DNA of 64,000 nucleotides from Blastococcus capsensis. Its GTDB lineage: Bacteria; Actinomycetota; Actinomycetes; Mycobacteriales; Geodermatophilaceae. A program made the translations under genes and the position numbers. The stretch's first letter is position 1, and each line of letters begins with the position of its first letter. The stretch lies in NCBI RefSeq assembly GCF_030165005.1, contig NZ_JASNNW010000024.1, positions 1 to 64,000 of the forward strand, read 5' to 3'. Below the pieces are notes generated by a model. The model saw nothing but the letters and a program-made list of their open reading frames with translations, did no database searches and had not been told where the DNA came from. Shown piece by piece: positions 19,067 through 27,051 of this stretch.

Positions 19067-20073
19067 CGGTCCGTCCCCTTCTCGTGCTTCCGGTCGGGGC
19101 GCCGGACGTCGTCGGCGTGTTCCTCGCGGGAGATGGCCGCCTCCGCCTCGGCGAGGACGCGGTCCTCGTCCTCGATGGTCAGCGGGGCGTCGTGGTGCGC
19201 GCCGAGGTAGGCGTCGACCACCGCCTTGTTCTGGCTGATCGACTCGGGTGGGCCCTCGGCGATCACCTTGCCGGCTGCCATGACGACGACCCAGTCGCTG
19301 ATGTCGCGGACGACGTCCATGTCGTGCTCGACGAAGACGACCGTCATGCCCTGCTCGCGCAGGTCCTTGACGTGTCCCAGCAGGCTCTGCGTCAGCGCGG
19401 GGTTCACCCCGGCCATCGGCTCGTCGAGCATGACGACCTTGGGGTCGCTCATCAGCGCGCGGGCCATCTCGAGCAGCTTGCGCTGGCCACCGGAGAGGGT
19501 GCCGGCGAAGTCGTCCTTCTTGGCGTCCAGCTTGAACCGGCGCAGCAGGTCCATGGCCTTCTCGGTGTTGGCCTTCTCCTGCGCCCGCCAGATCCCGGGG
19601 ACGAGGGCGCGGAGAAAACTCTCCCCCTTCTGCCCCTGCGCGCCGAGCAGCATGTTCTGCAGCACGGTGAGCCGGGAGAGCGCCTTGGTCAGCTGGAAGG
19701 TGCGGACCACCCCGAGCCGGGCCACCTGGTGCGGGGAGAGCTTGCCGAGCGACCGGCCGTCGAACGACCAGGTACCGCCGTCGGGCTGGTCGAACCCGGT
19801 GAGCAGGTTGAACAGCGTCGTCTTGCCGGCGCCGTTGGGGCCGATCAGCCCGGTGATGCCGCCGCGCTGGATCTCCAGGTGGTCGACCGAGACGGCCGTG
19901 AGGCCGCCGAACGTCCGGACCACGCCGTCGACCACGATCGCGGGGTCGGGCTTGGCCACCCCGACCTCCCAGGGCAGGTTCCGCAGCGCGGCCTGGGCCA
20001 GCCGCTTCGGAGGCCCGCCCGTGCCGGTCGTGGACATGGCGTGCGCCCCGGAGGGCGTCGGCTCAGCGGGCAT
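19063..20073 (-). CDS. livG: Branched-chain amino acid ABC transporter ATPase LivG
   Basis: The second ATPase of the transporter. The 336-residue protein has Walker A GPNGAGKTT, signature LSGGQRKLLEMARAL, Walker B VVMLDEPMAGVNP and the H-loop FVEHDMDVV. ATG 20073 overlaps livM by 11 bp; ATG 20037 (MSTTGTGG) is another possible start. The C-terminus has an additional charged tail of about 40 residues. It overlaps livF by 4 bp. Confidence 0.93.
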   Translation of the reverse strand: MPAEPTPSGAHAMSTTGTGGPPKRLAQAALRNLPWEVGVAKPDPAIVVDGVVRTFGGLTAVSVDHLEIQRGGITGLIGPNGAGKTTLFNLLTGFDQPDGGTWSFDGRSLGKLSPHQVARLGVVRTFQLTKALSRLTVLQNMLLGAQGQKGESFLRALVPGIWRAQEKANTEKAMDLLRRFKLDAKKDDFAGTLSGGQRKLLEMARALMSDPKVVMLDEPMAGVNPALTQSLLGHVKDLREQGMTVVFVEHDMDVVRDISDWVVVMAAGKVIAEGPPESISQNKAVVDAYLGAHHDAPLTIEDEDRVLAEAEAAISREEHADDVRRPDRKHEKGTDR

Positions 20074-21061
20074 CGAGCATCACCTCTCGTCGGTCCCCGA
20101 AGATGCCCTGCGGGCGGAAGATCAGCAGCAGGATCAGCCCGAGTCCGATGATCACGAATCGGATCTGCGCGACGTCGGTCGCGGACAGCAGGTTCTCCGG
20201 GATGACCCCGTTGCCGATCAGGGTACGCAGACCGGTGTCCGCGAACTGGATGATGAAGTACAGGAGCATCGCGCCGATCACCGGTCCGAGCACCCGGGCG
20301 GCACCACCGAGGATCAGCGCCGCGTACGCCAGGAACGTGTTGGCGTTCTGGTACTGGTCCGGGGTCGCCGACGCGGTGCCGACCGCGTAGATCATGCCGC
20401 CCAGCGCGCCGAGCACGCCCCCGAGAACGAGCGCCTGCATCTTGTAGACGTAGACGTTCTTGCCCAGGGCACGCACGGCGTCCTCGTCCTCGCGGATGGA
20501 TTTCACCACCCGGCCCCACGGGCTGCGGACGAGCAGCCAGACCAGCAGGCACGCGAGCGCGACCAGGAGCCAACCGACGAGGGTCACCCACAGGTCGGCG
20601 CCGCTCCAGCGGGTCCCCAGGATGCTGTAGCGCCGTGCGGTGTCCCAGGGCGCGAGCTCGACGAAGGGGTCGCTGAACCCGGAGAGGCCCCGGGTGCCGG
20701 CGGTGATCGGCGTCGCCGAGACCGACCGGAAGGTCAGCCGGAGCCCCTCGGCCGCGGCGATGGTGGCGATGGCCAGGTAGTCGGCGCGTAGCCGGAGCGT
20801 CGGGATGCCCAGCAGCAGGGCGAGCACCACGGCGGCGGCGATCCCGATGAGCACGCCGACCCAGAACGGGAGCCCCCACTGGGCCACGGAGATCGCGATC
20901 CCGTAGCCCCCGAGCATGGCGAACGCGATCTGGCCGAAGTTCAGCAGCCCCGTGTACCCGAACTGGATGTTGAGCCCGATGGCGAGCAGCGCGAAGAAGA
21001 CGGCCTGGAAACCGATCCCGGCCTTGAGTGCGACGGCGAGTGCGTCGAGGAGTTCAGCCAT
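20063..21061 (-). CDS. livM: Branched-chain amino acid ABC transporter permease LivM
   Basis: This 332-residue membrane protein has about nine hydrophobic segments. It carries the LivM-type features GLNIQFGYTGLLNFGQIAF near the start and LRLRADYLAIATIA in the coupling region. It ends IFRPQGIFGDRREV. It forms the channel with LivH. ATG 21061 follows the livH stop after 3 bp. Confidence 0.94.
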   Translation of the reverse strand: MAELLDALAVALKAGIGFQAVFFALLAIGLNIQFGYTGLLNFGQIAFAMLGGYGIAISVAQWGLPFWVGVLIGIAAAVVLALLLGIPTLRLRADYLAIATIAAAEGLRLTFRSVSATPITAGTRGLSGFSDPFVELAPWDTARRYSILGTRWSGADLWVTLVGWLLVALACLLVWLLVRSPWGRVVKSIREDEDAVRALGKNVYVYKMQALVLGGVLGALGGMIYAVGTASATPDQYQNANTFLAYAALILGGAARVLGPVIGAMLLYFIIQFADTGLRTLIGNGVIPENLLSATDVAQIRFVIIGLGLILLLIFRPQGIFGDRREVMLDAR

Positions 21062-21064
21062 GGC

Positions 21065-22429
21065 TCAACCAATCCGGGCCCGGCTGCCGAGGATCCCCTG
21101 CGGCCGCACGATGAGGATGACGATCAGGAGCAGCAGACCGCCCACGTACTTCATGTCATTGGGGATGACCAGCGTCGACATCTGGACGAAGACGCCGACC
21201 ACGATGCTGCCGACGAGAGCGCCGTAGGCGGTGCCGAGACCGCCGAGCGTGACGCCGGCGAACATGAGCAGCAGCAGGCGGAAGCCCATGTCCCACTGGA
21301 CCTCGTCGGAGAGCCCCAGGAGCACGCCGCCCAGCGCGGCCAGCGCGCCACCGACCATCCAGACCACGAGGATCACCCGGTTGACGTCGATACCGGAGGA
21401 GGCGGCGAGATCGCGGTTGTCGGAGACCGCCCGCATGGCCTTGCCGATCGTGGTCCGCTGCAGCATCACCGCCACGAGGACCAGGACGACCAGGGCCACG
21501 ATCATCGACGTGAGGTCCTTGTTGGTCATCGAGAAGGCGCCGTAGTCGACGGTGCGCTGGCCGCGGTAGTCGGCGAAGGCGTTGGAGCGGCCGCCGTAGA
21601 TGACCTGGTAGAGGTACCGCAGCAGCAGCGACAAGCCGATGGAGATGACCAGCGCCGCCACCAGGCCGGTGCCCCGGCGACGCAGCGGCCGCCACAGGGC
21701 GAGCTCGTTGAGTGCGCCGATCCCGGCGCCCACCAGCATCGCCAGGAGTGCGGCGGCGATCAGCGGTACGCCGGCCCCCACGTTGATGAACCACGCCACG
21801 ATGGCGCCGATGGTCACCAGCTCGCCGTGCGCGAAGTTGACCAGGCCCGTCGTGCCGAAGATCAGCGAGAGACCGATGGCCGCCATGGCGATGAGCAGGC
21901 CGAACCGGAGGCCGGAGACCAGCAGCTCGACCCAGCGGATGGTGCCGCCGCCGGCGTTCCGGCTGCCGTCGTTGAGCCCGATGAGGACGCCCTGGTCCCG
22001 ACCCTCGTCGACGGTGACCGTGCGGCTGGGGTCGCCGTTGAGGGTGACCCCTTCGGGAAGGTCGTCGGCGTCGACCGTGACGGTGTACTGACCGGGGCCG
22101 GGCAGGTCGACCGACCAGCGCCCCTGCTCGTCGGTCTCGACCGTGTCGACCTCCGCGCCGGACGCCTCGGCCACCTCGACCGACACCCCCTCGATGGGTC
22201 CGCTCACGCTGGTCTGCAGGGTGCCGAAGATCCGCTCACCGGCGTCCTCGGCGGCCTGCGCCCCGCTCGGCACGAAGGCGGTCAGCCCGGCGACGAAGAT
22301 GCCGATCAATGCCAGTCGCACGGCGGTCAGACCAGTGCGTCGCAGCGCACCGACCGGCTCCCGAGCCCCCGCTCTCGCGGGACTGCTTCGTCGACCGTGC
22401 CGGCGGACACGGTCCGTCGGGTGCGTCAC
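21065..22429 (-). CDS. livH: Branched-chain amino acid ABC transporter permease LivH with an N-terminal extracytoplasmic domain
   Basis: The permease part (about residues 165-454) has the LivH features LSLIFGTTGLVNFAHGELV and AVSDNRDLAASSGID. Before it stand a signal or anchor helix (31-59, ending PSGAQAA) and an Ig-like region (about 65-150: GPIEGVSVEVAEASG, QGRWSVDLPGPGQYTVTVD) resembling carboxypeptidase-regulatory or Cna-B modules. Ordinary LivH is about 290 residues and lacks this. GTG 22429 is chosen for its strong AGGAGG site. It is the first gene of the operon, behind a TAGGTT -10 box. Confidence 0.92.
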   Translation of the reverse strand: MTHPTDRVRRHGRRSSPARAGAREPVGALRRTGLTAVRLALIGIFVAGLTAFVPSGAQAAEDAGERIFGTLQTSVSGPIEGVSVEVAEASGAEVDTVETDEQGRWSVDLPGPGQYTVTVDADDLPEGVTLNGDPSRTVTVDEGRDQGVLIGLNDGSRNAGGGTIRWVELLVSGLRFGLLIAMAAIGLSLIFGTTGLVNFAHGELVTIGAIVAWFINVGAGVPLIAAALLAMLVGAGIGALNELALWRPLRRRGTGLVAALVISIGLSLLLRYLYQVIYGGRSNAFADYRGQRTVDYGAFSMTNKDLTSMIVALVVLVLVAVMLQRTTIGKAMRAVSDNRDLAASSGIDVNRVILVVWMVGGALAALGGVLLGLSDEVQWDMGFRLLLLMFAGVTLGGLGTAYGALVGSIVVGVFVQMSTLVIPNDMKYVGGLLLLIVILIVRPQGILGSRARIG

Positions 22430-22460
22430 TCGACCTCCTCGGCGGATTCGTTGAGGAGGG

Positions 22461-22466
22461 AACCTA
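22461..22466 (-). promoter_or_regulatory. -10 box of the livHMGF operon
   Basis: TAGGTT on the minus strand, about 31 bases before GTG 22429. It is identical to the hexamer before the binding-protein gene. Confidence 0.45.
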
Positions 22467-22530
22467 ACGCAGTTGTGCGCGACAGCTGTCCTCATGCACC
22501 CAGCTGTGACCTTTCTGCGACACGCCGGGC

Positions 22531-22556
22531 GGGCCCGCCGTCGCCGGGACGGGCCC
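22531..22556 (-). terminator. Possible terminator after the PaaI-like gene
   Basis: GGGCCCG and CGGGCCC can pair around a 12-base loop, starting four bases beyond the stop at 22561. Confidence 0.4.
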
Positions 22557-22560
22557 CGGG

Positions 22561-22977
22561 TCAGCCCTTCTTCGACGCGTTCAGGGTCATGCAGGTCAGC
22601 CGAGCGGTGGCGGTCGGCCGGCCCCGGTCGTCGGTGATCTCGATGAGGAACGTCGAGAGGGTGCGCCCGCGGCGGACCGGGGTGCAGACGGCCGTGACGG
22701 AACCGGACGTGGCCGCGCGCAGGTAGCTGGCGTTCAGCTCGATGCCCACGACCTGCTTGTCCGGGCCGGCGCCCAGCGCGGCGGCCACGGAGCCGACCGT
22801 TTCCACGAGCGTGCAGGTGGCGCCGCCGTGCAGCAGCCCGAACGGCTGCTCGTTGCCCGCGACCGGCATGGTCGCGACCAGCCGGTCGGGGTCGTAGTCG
22901 GTGATCCGGACGCCGAGCTTGTCGTCGAGAGGGCTGCGCATGCCCTCGGGGAGCCAGGCCGGGGGAGGGGTGCTCAC
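22561..22977 (-). CDS. PaaI-family hotdog thioesterase
   Basis: It probably hydrolyses aromatic or short acyl-CoA thioesters; the substrate is unknown. The 138-residue single hotdog has the family active-site region FGLLHGGATCTLVETVGS and the later GIELNASYLRAATSG. GTG 22977 is supported by a TACGGT -10 box six bases upstream. It is transcribed away from polA, with about 90 bp between the two starts. Confidence 0.88.
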   Translation of the reverse strand: MSTPPPAWLPEGMRSPLDDKLGVRITDYDPDRLVATMPVAGNEQPFGLLHGGATCTLVETVGSVAAALGAGPDKQVVGIELNASYLRAATSGSVTAVCTPVRRGRTLSTFLIEITDDRGRPTATARLTCMTLNASKKG

Positions 22978-22983
22978 CCCGGC

Positions 22984-22989
22984 ACCGTA
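22984..22989 (-). promoter_or_regulatory. Leaderless-type -10 box of the PaaI-like gene
   Basis: TACGGT on the minus strand is followed by six bases and then GTG 22977. Confidence 0.5.
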
Positions 22990-22994
22990 ACCAA

Positions 22995-23050
22995 GGCCCC
23001 GGTGCAGGGGCCCGCCGCGAGCGTGCGAGGGGTGGGGGGCAGCAGGGGCC
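22995..23050 (+). repeat. GAGCxTGCGAG intergenic repeat, copy 1
   Basis: The core CCGCCGCGAGCGTGCGAG (from 23012) and following GGGGTGG can fold as a hairpin, inside outer GGCCCC and GGGGCC arms. Related copies lie at 29774, 49618 and, inverted, 49673. It occupies the space between the PaaI-like and polA promoters. Confidence 0.55.
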
Positions 23051-23053
23051 TCT

Positions 23054-23059
23054 TAGGAT
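23054..23059 (+). promoter_or_regulatory. Leaderless-type -10 box of polA
   Basis: TAGGAT is followed by eight bases and then ATG 23068. There is no Shine-Dalgarno sequence. Confidence 0.55.
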
Positions 23060-23067
23060 CGGCACCG

Positions 23068-25815
23068 ATGTCCGCTCCGGTCAGTACCCCCAGCGCCCCG
23101 CCGTCCGCCGTCCCCACCAGTTCGGGGCCGCGTCCCCGGCTTCTGCTGCTCGACGGGCACTCCCTGGCCTACCGCGCGTTCTTCGCACTGCCGGTGGAGA
23201 ACTTCTCGACCACCACGGGGCAGCCGACGAACGCCGTCTACGGCTTCACGTCGATGCTGATCAACATCCTGCGCGACGAGCAGCCCACCCACCTCGCCGT
23301 CGCCTTCGACGTCGGCCGCAAGACCTTCCGCAGCGAGATCTTCGCCGAGTACAAGGCCAACCGGTCCGAGAGCCCGACAGACTTCCGCGGCCAGGTGAGC
23401 CTGGTCCAGGAGGTCCTCGGCGCGCTGCGGGTGCCGGTCATCACCGCGGAGGGCTACGAGGCCGACGACGTCATCGCCACCCTCACCGTGCAGGCGGTCG
23501 AGCAGGGGATGGACGTCCTGATCGCGACCGGCGACCGGGACGCGCTGCAGCTGGTCGACGAGCACGTCACCGTCCTCTACCCGCGCAAGGGCGTCTCGGA
23601 CATGACCCGCTTCACGCCGGAGGAGGTCGAGACCAAGTACGGCCTCTCGCCCCGGCAGTACCCCGATTTCGCGGCGCTGCGCGGCGACCCGAGCGACAAC
23701 CTGCCGAGCATCCCGAGCGTGGGCGAGAAGACCGCCGCCAAGTGGGTGCGGGAGTACGGCTCCCTCGACGCGCTCGTCGACCAGGTCGACACCGTCAAGG
23801 GCAAGGTCGGGGAGAAGCTGCGCGAGCACCTGTCCTCGGTGCTGCAGAACCGGCGGCTCACCGAGCTCGACCGCGCGGTCGCCCTCGCCATGGGCCCGCA
23901 GGACCTCGCGGTCCAGTCGTGGGACCGCAACGAGGTGCACACGCTGTTCGACAACCTGCAGTTCCGGGTGCTGCGCGACCGGCTGTTCGCCACGCTCACC
24001 AGCGCGGAGCCCGAGGTCGAGGGCGGGTTCGACGTCACGGTCGACGAGATCGCCGCCGGCCAGCTGGGCGCCTGGCTGGACGCGCACGCGCGCACCGGCC
24101 ACACGGGCCTGATCTTCCGCGGCACCTGGGGCCGCGGCACCGGCGAGCTGACCGGTCTGGCGCTCGCCGCCGCCGACGACCACACCGCGTTCGTCGACCT
24201 CGGCCCGGAGCTCGACGTCGCCGACGAACAGGCGCTGGCCGCCTGGCTGGCCGACCCGGCCCGGCCCGAGGTCGTGCACGAGGTGAAGGGGCCGCTGCTG
24301 GCCGTCTGGGCACGGGGCTGGGACCTCGCCGGCGTCGTCAGCGACACCGCGCTCGCCGCCTACCTGGCCCTGCCGGGGCAGCGTTCGTTCGACCTCGGTG
24401 ACCTGGCGGTCCGCTACCTGCGGCGCGAGCTCAAGGACGCCGCCGAGGCCGACGGGCAGCTCACCCTGGACGGCCTGGGGCCCAGCGAGGACGACCTCGC
24501 GGCCGAGGCGGCGAAGGCCGACGTCCTCAAGGCCTTGGCCGTCAACGACCTGTCCGACGCGCTCGAGCAGGTGCTCGGCCAGCGCGGCGGTGGCCACCTG
24601 CTCGGCGAGATCGAGCTGCCGCTGACCAACGTGTTGGCCCGCATGGAGCAGCGCGGCATCGCCGCCGACCTCGACTTCCTGCACGAGTTGCAGAAAGAGT
24701 TCGCCGACGGCGTCGCCGCGGCGGCCGCCGAGTGCTATGCGGTGATCGGCCGCGAGGTGAACCTGGGCTCGCCCAAGCAGCTGCAGACCGTGCTGTTCGA
24801 CGAACTGGGCCTGCCCAAGACCAAGAAGAACAAGACCGGCTACACCACCGATGCCGAAGCCCTCACCACGCTGCTGGCATCGACCGGGCACCCGTTCCTC
24901 GAGCACCTCCTCCGGCACCGCGACGTCACCCGCCTGCGCACCGTCATCGACGGCCTCATCCCGATGGTCGACGACGTCGGCCGCATCCACACCACGTTCC
25001 AGCAGACGATCGCGGCGACCGGCCGGCTGTCCTCGACCGACCCGAACCTGCAGAACATCCCGATCCGCACGGCGGAGGGGCGCCGGATCCGCCAGGCGTT
25101 CGTCGTCGGCTCCGGCTACGAGTCGCTGATGACGGCCGACTACAGCCAGATCGAGATGCGCATCATGGCGCACCTCTCCGGTGACGAGGGCTTGATCGAG
25201 GCGTTCACGTCCGGGGAGGACCTGCACTCCTTCGTCGCCTCGCGAGCCTTCGACATCCCGATCTCCGACGTCGACCCGGAGATGCGTCGCCGGATCAAGG
25301 CGATGAGCTACGGGCTCGCCTACGGGCTCTCGGCCTACGGCCTCGCGCAGCAGCTGCGCATCACCCCCGAGGAGGCGCGCAGTCAGATGCACGCCTACTT
25401 CGAGCGCTTCGGCGGGATCCGCGACTACCTCGACGGCGTCGTCGACGAGGCCCGGACGACCGGCTACACCGAGACGACGCTGGGACGCCGCCGCTACCTG
25501 CCCGACCTCACCAGCGACAACCGGCAGCGGCGCGAGATGGCCGAGCGGATGGCCCTCAACGCGCCGATCCAGGGCTCGGCGGCCGACGTCATCAAGGTCG
25601 CGATGCTCAACGTCGAGAAGGCCATCGCCGCCGAGGGGCTGCAGTCCCGGATGCTGCTGCAGGTGCACGACGAGCTCGTGCTCGAGGTGGCGCCGGGGGA
25701 GAAGGAGGCCCTGGAGACGCTGGTGCGCCGCGAGATGGCCGGCGCGGCGGAGCTGTCGGTCCCGCTGGAGGTCTCGGTGGGCGTCGGAGCCAGCTGGGAC
25801 GCGGCGGCCCACTGA
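23068..25815 (+). CDS. polA: DNA polymerase I
   Basis: It performs gap filling and primer removal in replication and repair. The 915-residue protein has the 5'-3' exonuclease domain (about 25-310, LLLDGHSLAYRAFFALP, ATGDRDALQL). A middle domain lacks the acidic 3'-5' exonuclease residues, so proofreading is probably absent. The polymerase domain has motif A DYSQIEMRIMAHLSGDE, motif B MRRRIKAMSYGLAYGLSAYG and motif C LQVHDELVLEV. Motif B has tyrosine where Taq polymerase has F667, as in mycobacterial Pol I. ATG 23068 is set by the leaderless promoter. Confidence 0.97.
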   Translation: MSAPVSTPSAPPSAVPTSSGPRPRLLLLDGHSLAYRAFFALPVENFSTTTGQPTNAVYGFTSMLINILRDEQPTHLAVAFDVGRKTFRSEIFAEYKANRSESPTDFRGQVSLVQEVLGALRVPVITAEGYEADDVIATLTVQAVEQGMDVLIATGDRDALQLVDEHVTVLYPRKGVSDMTRFTPEEVETKYGLSPRQYPDFAALRGDPSDNLPSIPSVGEKTAAKWVREYGSLDALVDQVDTVKGKVGEKLREHLSSVLQNRRLTELDRAVALAMGPQDLAVQSWDRNEVHTLFDNLQFRVLRDRLFATLTSAEPEVEGGFDVTVDEIAAGQLGAWLDAHARTGHTGLIFRGTWGRGTGELTGLALAAADDHTAFVDLGPELDVADEQALAAWLADPARPEVVHEVKGPLLAVWARGWDLAGVVSDTALAAYLALPGQRSFDLGDLAVRYLRRELKDAAEADGQLTLDGLGPSEDDLAAEAAKADVLKALAVNDLSDALEQVLGQRGGGHLLGEIELPLTNVLARMEQRGIAADLDFLHELQKEFADGVAAAAAECYAVIGREVNLGSPKQLQTVLFDELGLPKTKKNKTGYTTDAEALTTLLASTGHPFLEHLLRHRDVTRLRTVIDGLIPMVDDVGRIHTTFQQTIAATGRLSSTDPNLQNIPIRTAEGRRIRQAFVVGSGYESLMTADYSQIEMRIMAHLSGDEGLIEAFTSGEDLHSFVASRAFDIPISDVDPEMRRRIKAMSYGLAYGLSAYGLAQQLRITPEEARSQMHAYFERFGGIRDYLDGVVDEARTTGYTETTLGRRRYLPDLTSDNRQRREMAERMALNAPIQGSAADVIKVAMLNVEKAIAAEGLQSRMLLQVHDELVLEVAPGEKEALETLVRREMAGAAELSVPLEVSVGVGASWDAAAH

Positions 25816-25913
25816 CGTCGCGGGCGTGACCCGGAGGTCGCTGCGCAGCAATCCGTGCCCATGCGGGGAGGTGATGTGTCACCCGGGGATCTGCGGACAA
25901 CACCGGGTAGGTG

Positions 25914-26984
25914 ATGCCTCCTCCCTCGCCCGGTTCCGATGCCTCTGCGGCCCCCGCCTGGTTGGTCAGGTCAGCGAACGTGGGCGGCCGGTTGCTCGTG
26001 CTGGCCGTCCTGCTCTGGCTGATCGCCGGGTTCGCGGTCAAGGTGACCCTGCCCCTCGTCGCCGTGCTGGTCGCGCTCCTCGTGGCCGGGGTGCTGACCC
26101 CGGTGGTCCAGTGGGGCACGAGCAGGGGTCTGCCGCGGTGGCTGGCAGCGGGTGGGTCCGTGCTGCTGCTGGTCGGGTTCTTCGTCGGCGTGGCGGTCGG
26201 GCTGGGGGCGCGGATCGCCGGTCAGCTGCCACGCCTGCGTGAGCAGTTCCAGCAGGTGTCCGCCGATCTGTCCCAGCGCTTCGGCGTCGAGTTGCCGGGC
26301 ATCGGTGGGGGCTCGGGCGGTTCCTCCGGCGGTTCCTCCGGCGGTTCGGCAGGAGGCTCCGCGCTGCTCGGCCCGGCGCAGACGGTGATCGAGGTCGTGA
26401 TCGCCGCCTTCCTGGTCGTGGCGCTGGCGTTCCTGTTCCTCCAGGGTGGTCCGGGCATGTGGCGCTGGCTGGTCGGCAAGTTCGGGGGCGGTGTGCGCGG
26501 CGACGTCGACGCCGCCGGCCGCGCGGCCTGGACGACGGTGGGCGGGTACGTGCGCGGGCTGACCATCGTCGCGGTCTTCGACGCGCTGGGCATCGGCGCG
26601 GGGCTGCTGCTGCTCGGTGTCCCACTGGCCCTGACCCTCGGGGTGCTGCAGTTCCTGGCGTCCTACATCCCCACCATCGGAGCGTTCGTCGCCGGCCTGC
26701 TCGCCGTCGTGGTCGCGTACGGGTCCGGCGGCCTGGGCACCGCGGCAGCGGTGCTGGCGCTGGTGGTGGTCGTGCAGCAGGTGGGCAACGTCGTCATCGA
26801 GCCGTGGGTCATGCGCAACCGTCTCCCGCTGAACGCCGCCGTGGTGCTGGTCGCGGTCACCGTCGGTGGCGTGCTCTGGGGCATCGCCGGCGCGCTGCTG
26901 TTCGTACCGCTGACCGCGGGAGTCACCGCCGCGGCGCGTGAGGTGTGGGTGCGGCACGGCTCACGGCCAGTCGCCGGAAAGTGA
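25914..26984 (+). CDS. AI-2E family (PerM-like) membrane protein
   Basis: This 356-residue integral membrane protein of the AI-2 exporter/PerM superfamily probably exports a small molecule or ion; the substrate cannot be told. It has paired N-terminal hydrophobic segments, then a soluble stretch with a Gly/Ser-rich linker near residues 130-150. The C-terminal bundle carries the family segment LQFLASYIPTIGAFVAGLL and VVIEPWVMRNRLPLNAAVVL. ATG 25914 is chosen over the adjacent GTG 25911. A small inverted repeat, GGTGA-TGTG-TCACC, lies about 35 bases upstream. Confidence 0.85.
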   Translation: MPPPSPGSDASAAPAWLVRSANVGGRLLVLAVLLWLIAGFAVKVTLPLVAVLVALLVAGVLTPVVQWGTSRGLPRWLAAGGSVLLLVGFFVGVAVGLGARIAGQLPRLREQFQQVSADLSQRFGVELPGIGGGSGGSSGGSSGGSAGGSALLGPAQTVIEVVIAAFLVVALAFLFLQGGPGMWRWLVGKFGGGVRGDVDAAGRAAWTTVGGYVRGLTIVAVFDALGIGAGLLLLGVPLALTLGVLQFLASYIPTIGAFVAGLLAVVVAYGSGGLGTAAAVLALVVVVQQVGNVVIEPWVMRNRLPLNAAVVLVAVTVGGVLWGIAGALLFVPLTAGVTAAAREVWVRHGSRPVAGK

Positions 26985-27005
26985 GACGGAGCTGTCGCGC
27001 CGAGT

Positions 27006-27022
27006 GGGACCCGGAGGGTTCC
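27006..27022 (+). terminator. Possible hairpin after the AI-2E gene
   Basis: GGGACCC-GGA-GGGTTCC forms a 7-bp stem with one G-U pair, 21 bases after the stop. It has the same GGA loop as the dispersed element next to it. Confidence 0.35.
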
Positions 27023-27051
27023 GCGCGGGCGGGGCGCAGCGGCACCACGTG

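Noticed and set aside
25875-25890. GGTGA-TGTG-TCACC inverted repeat before the AI-2E gene as an operator
   Set aside because: A 5-bp stem is too short to separate from chance in this composition without conservation data.
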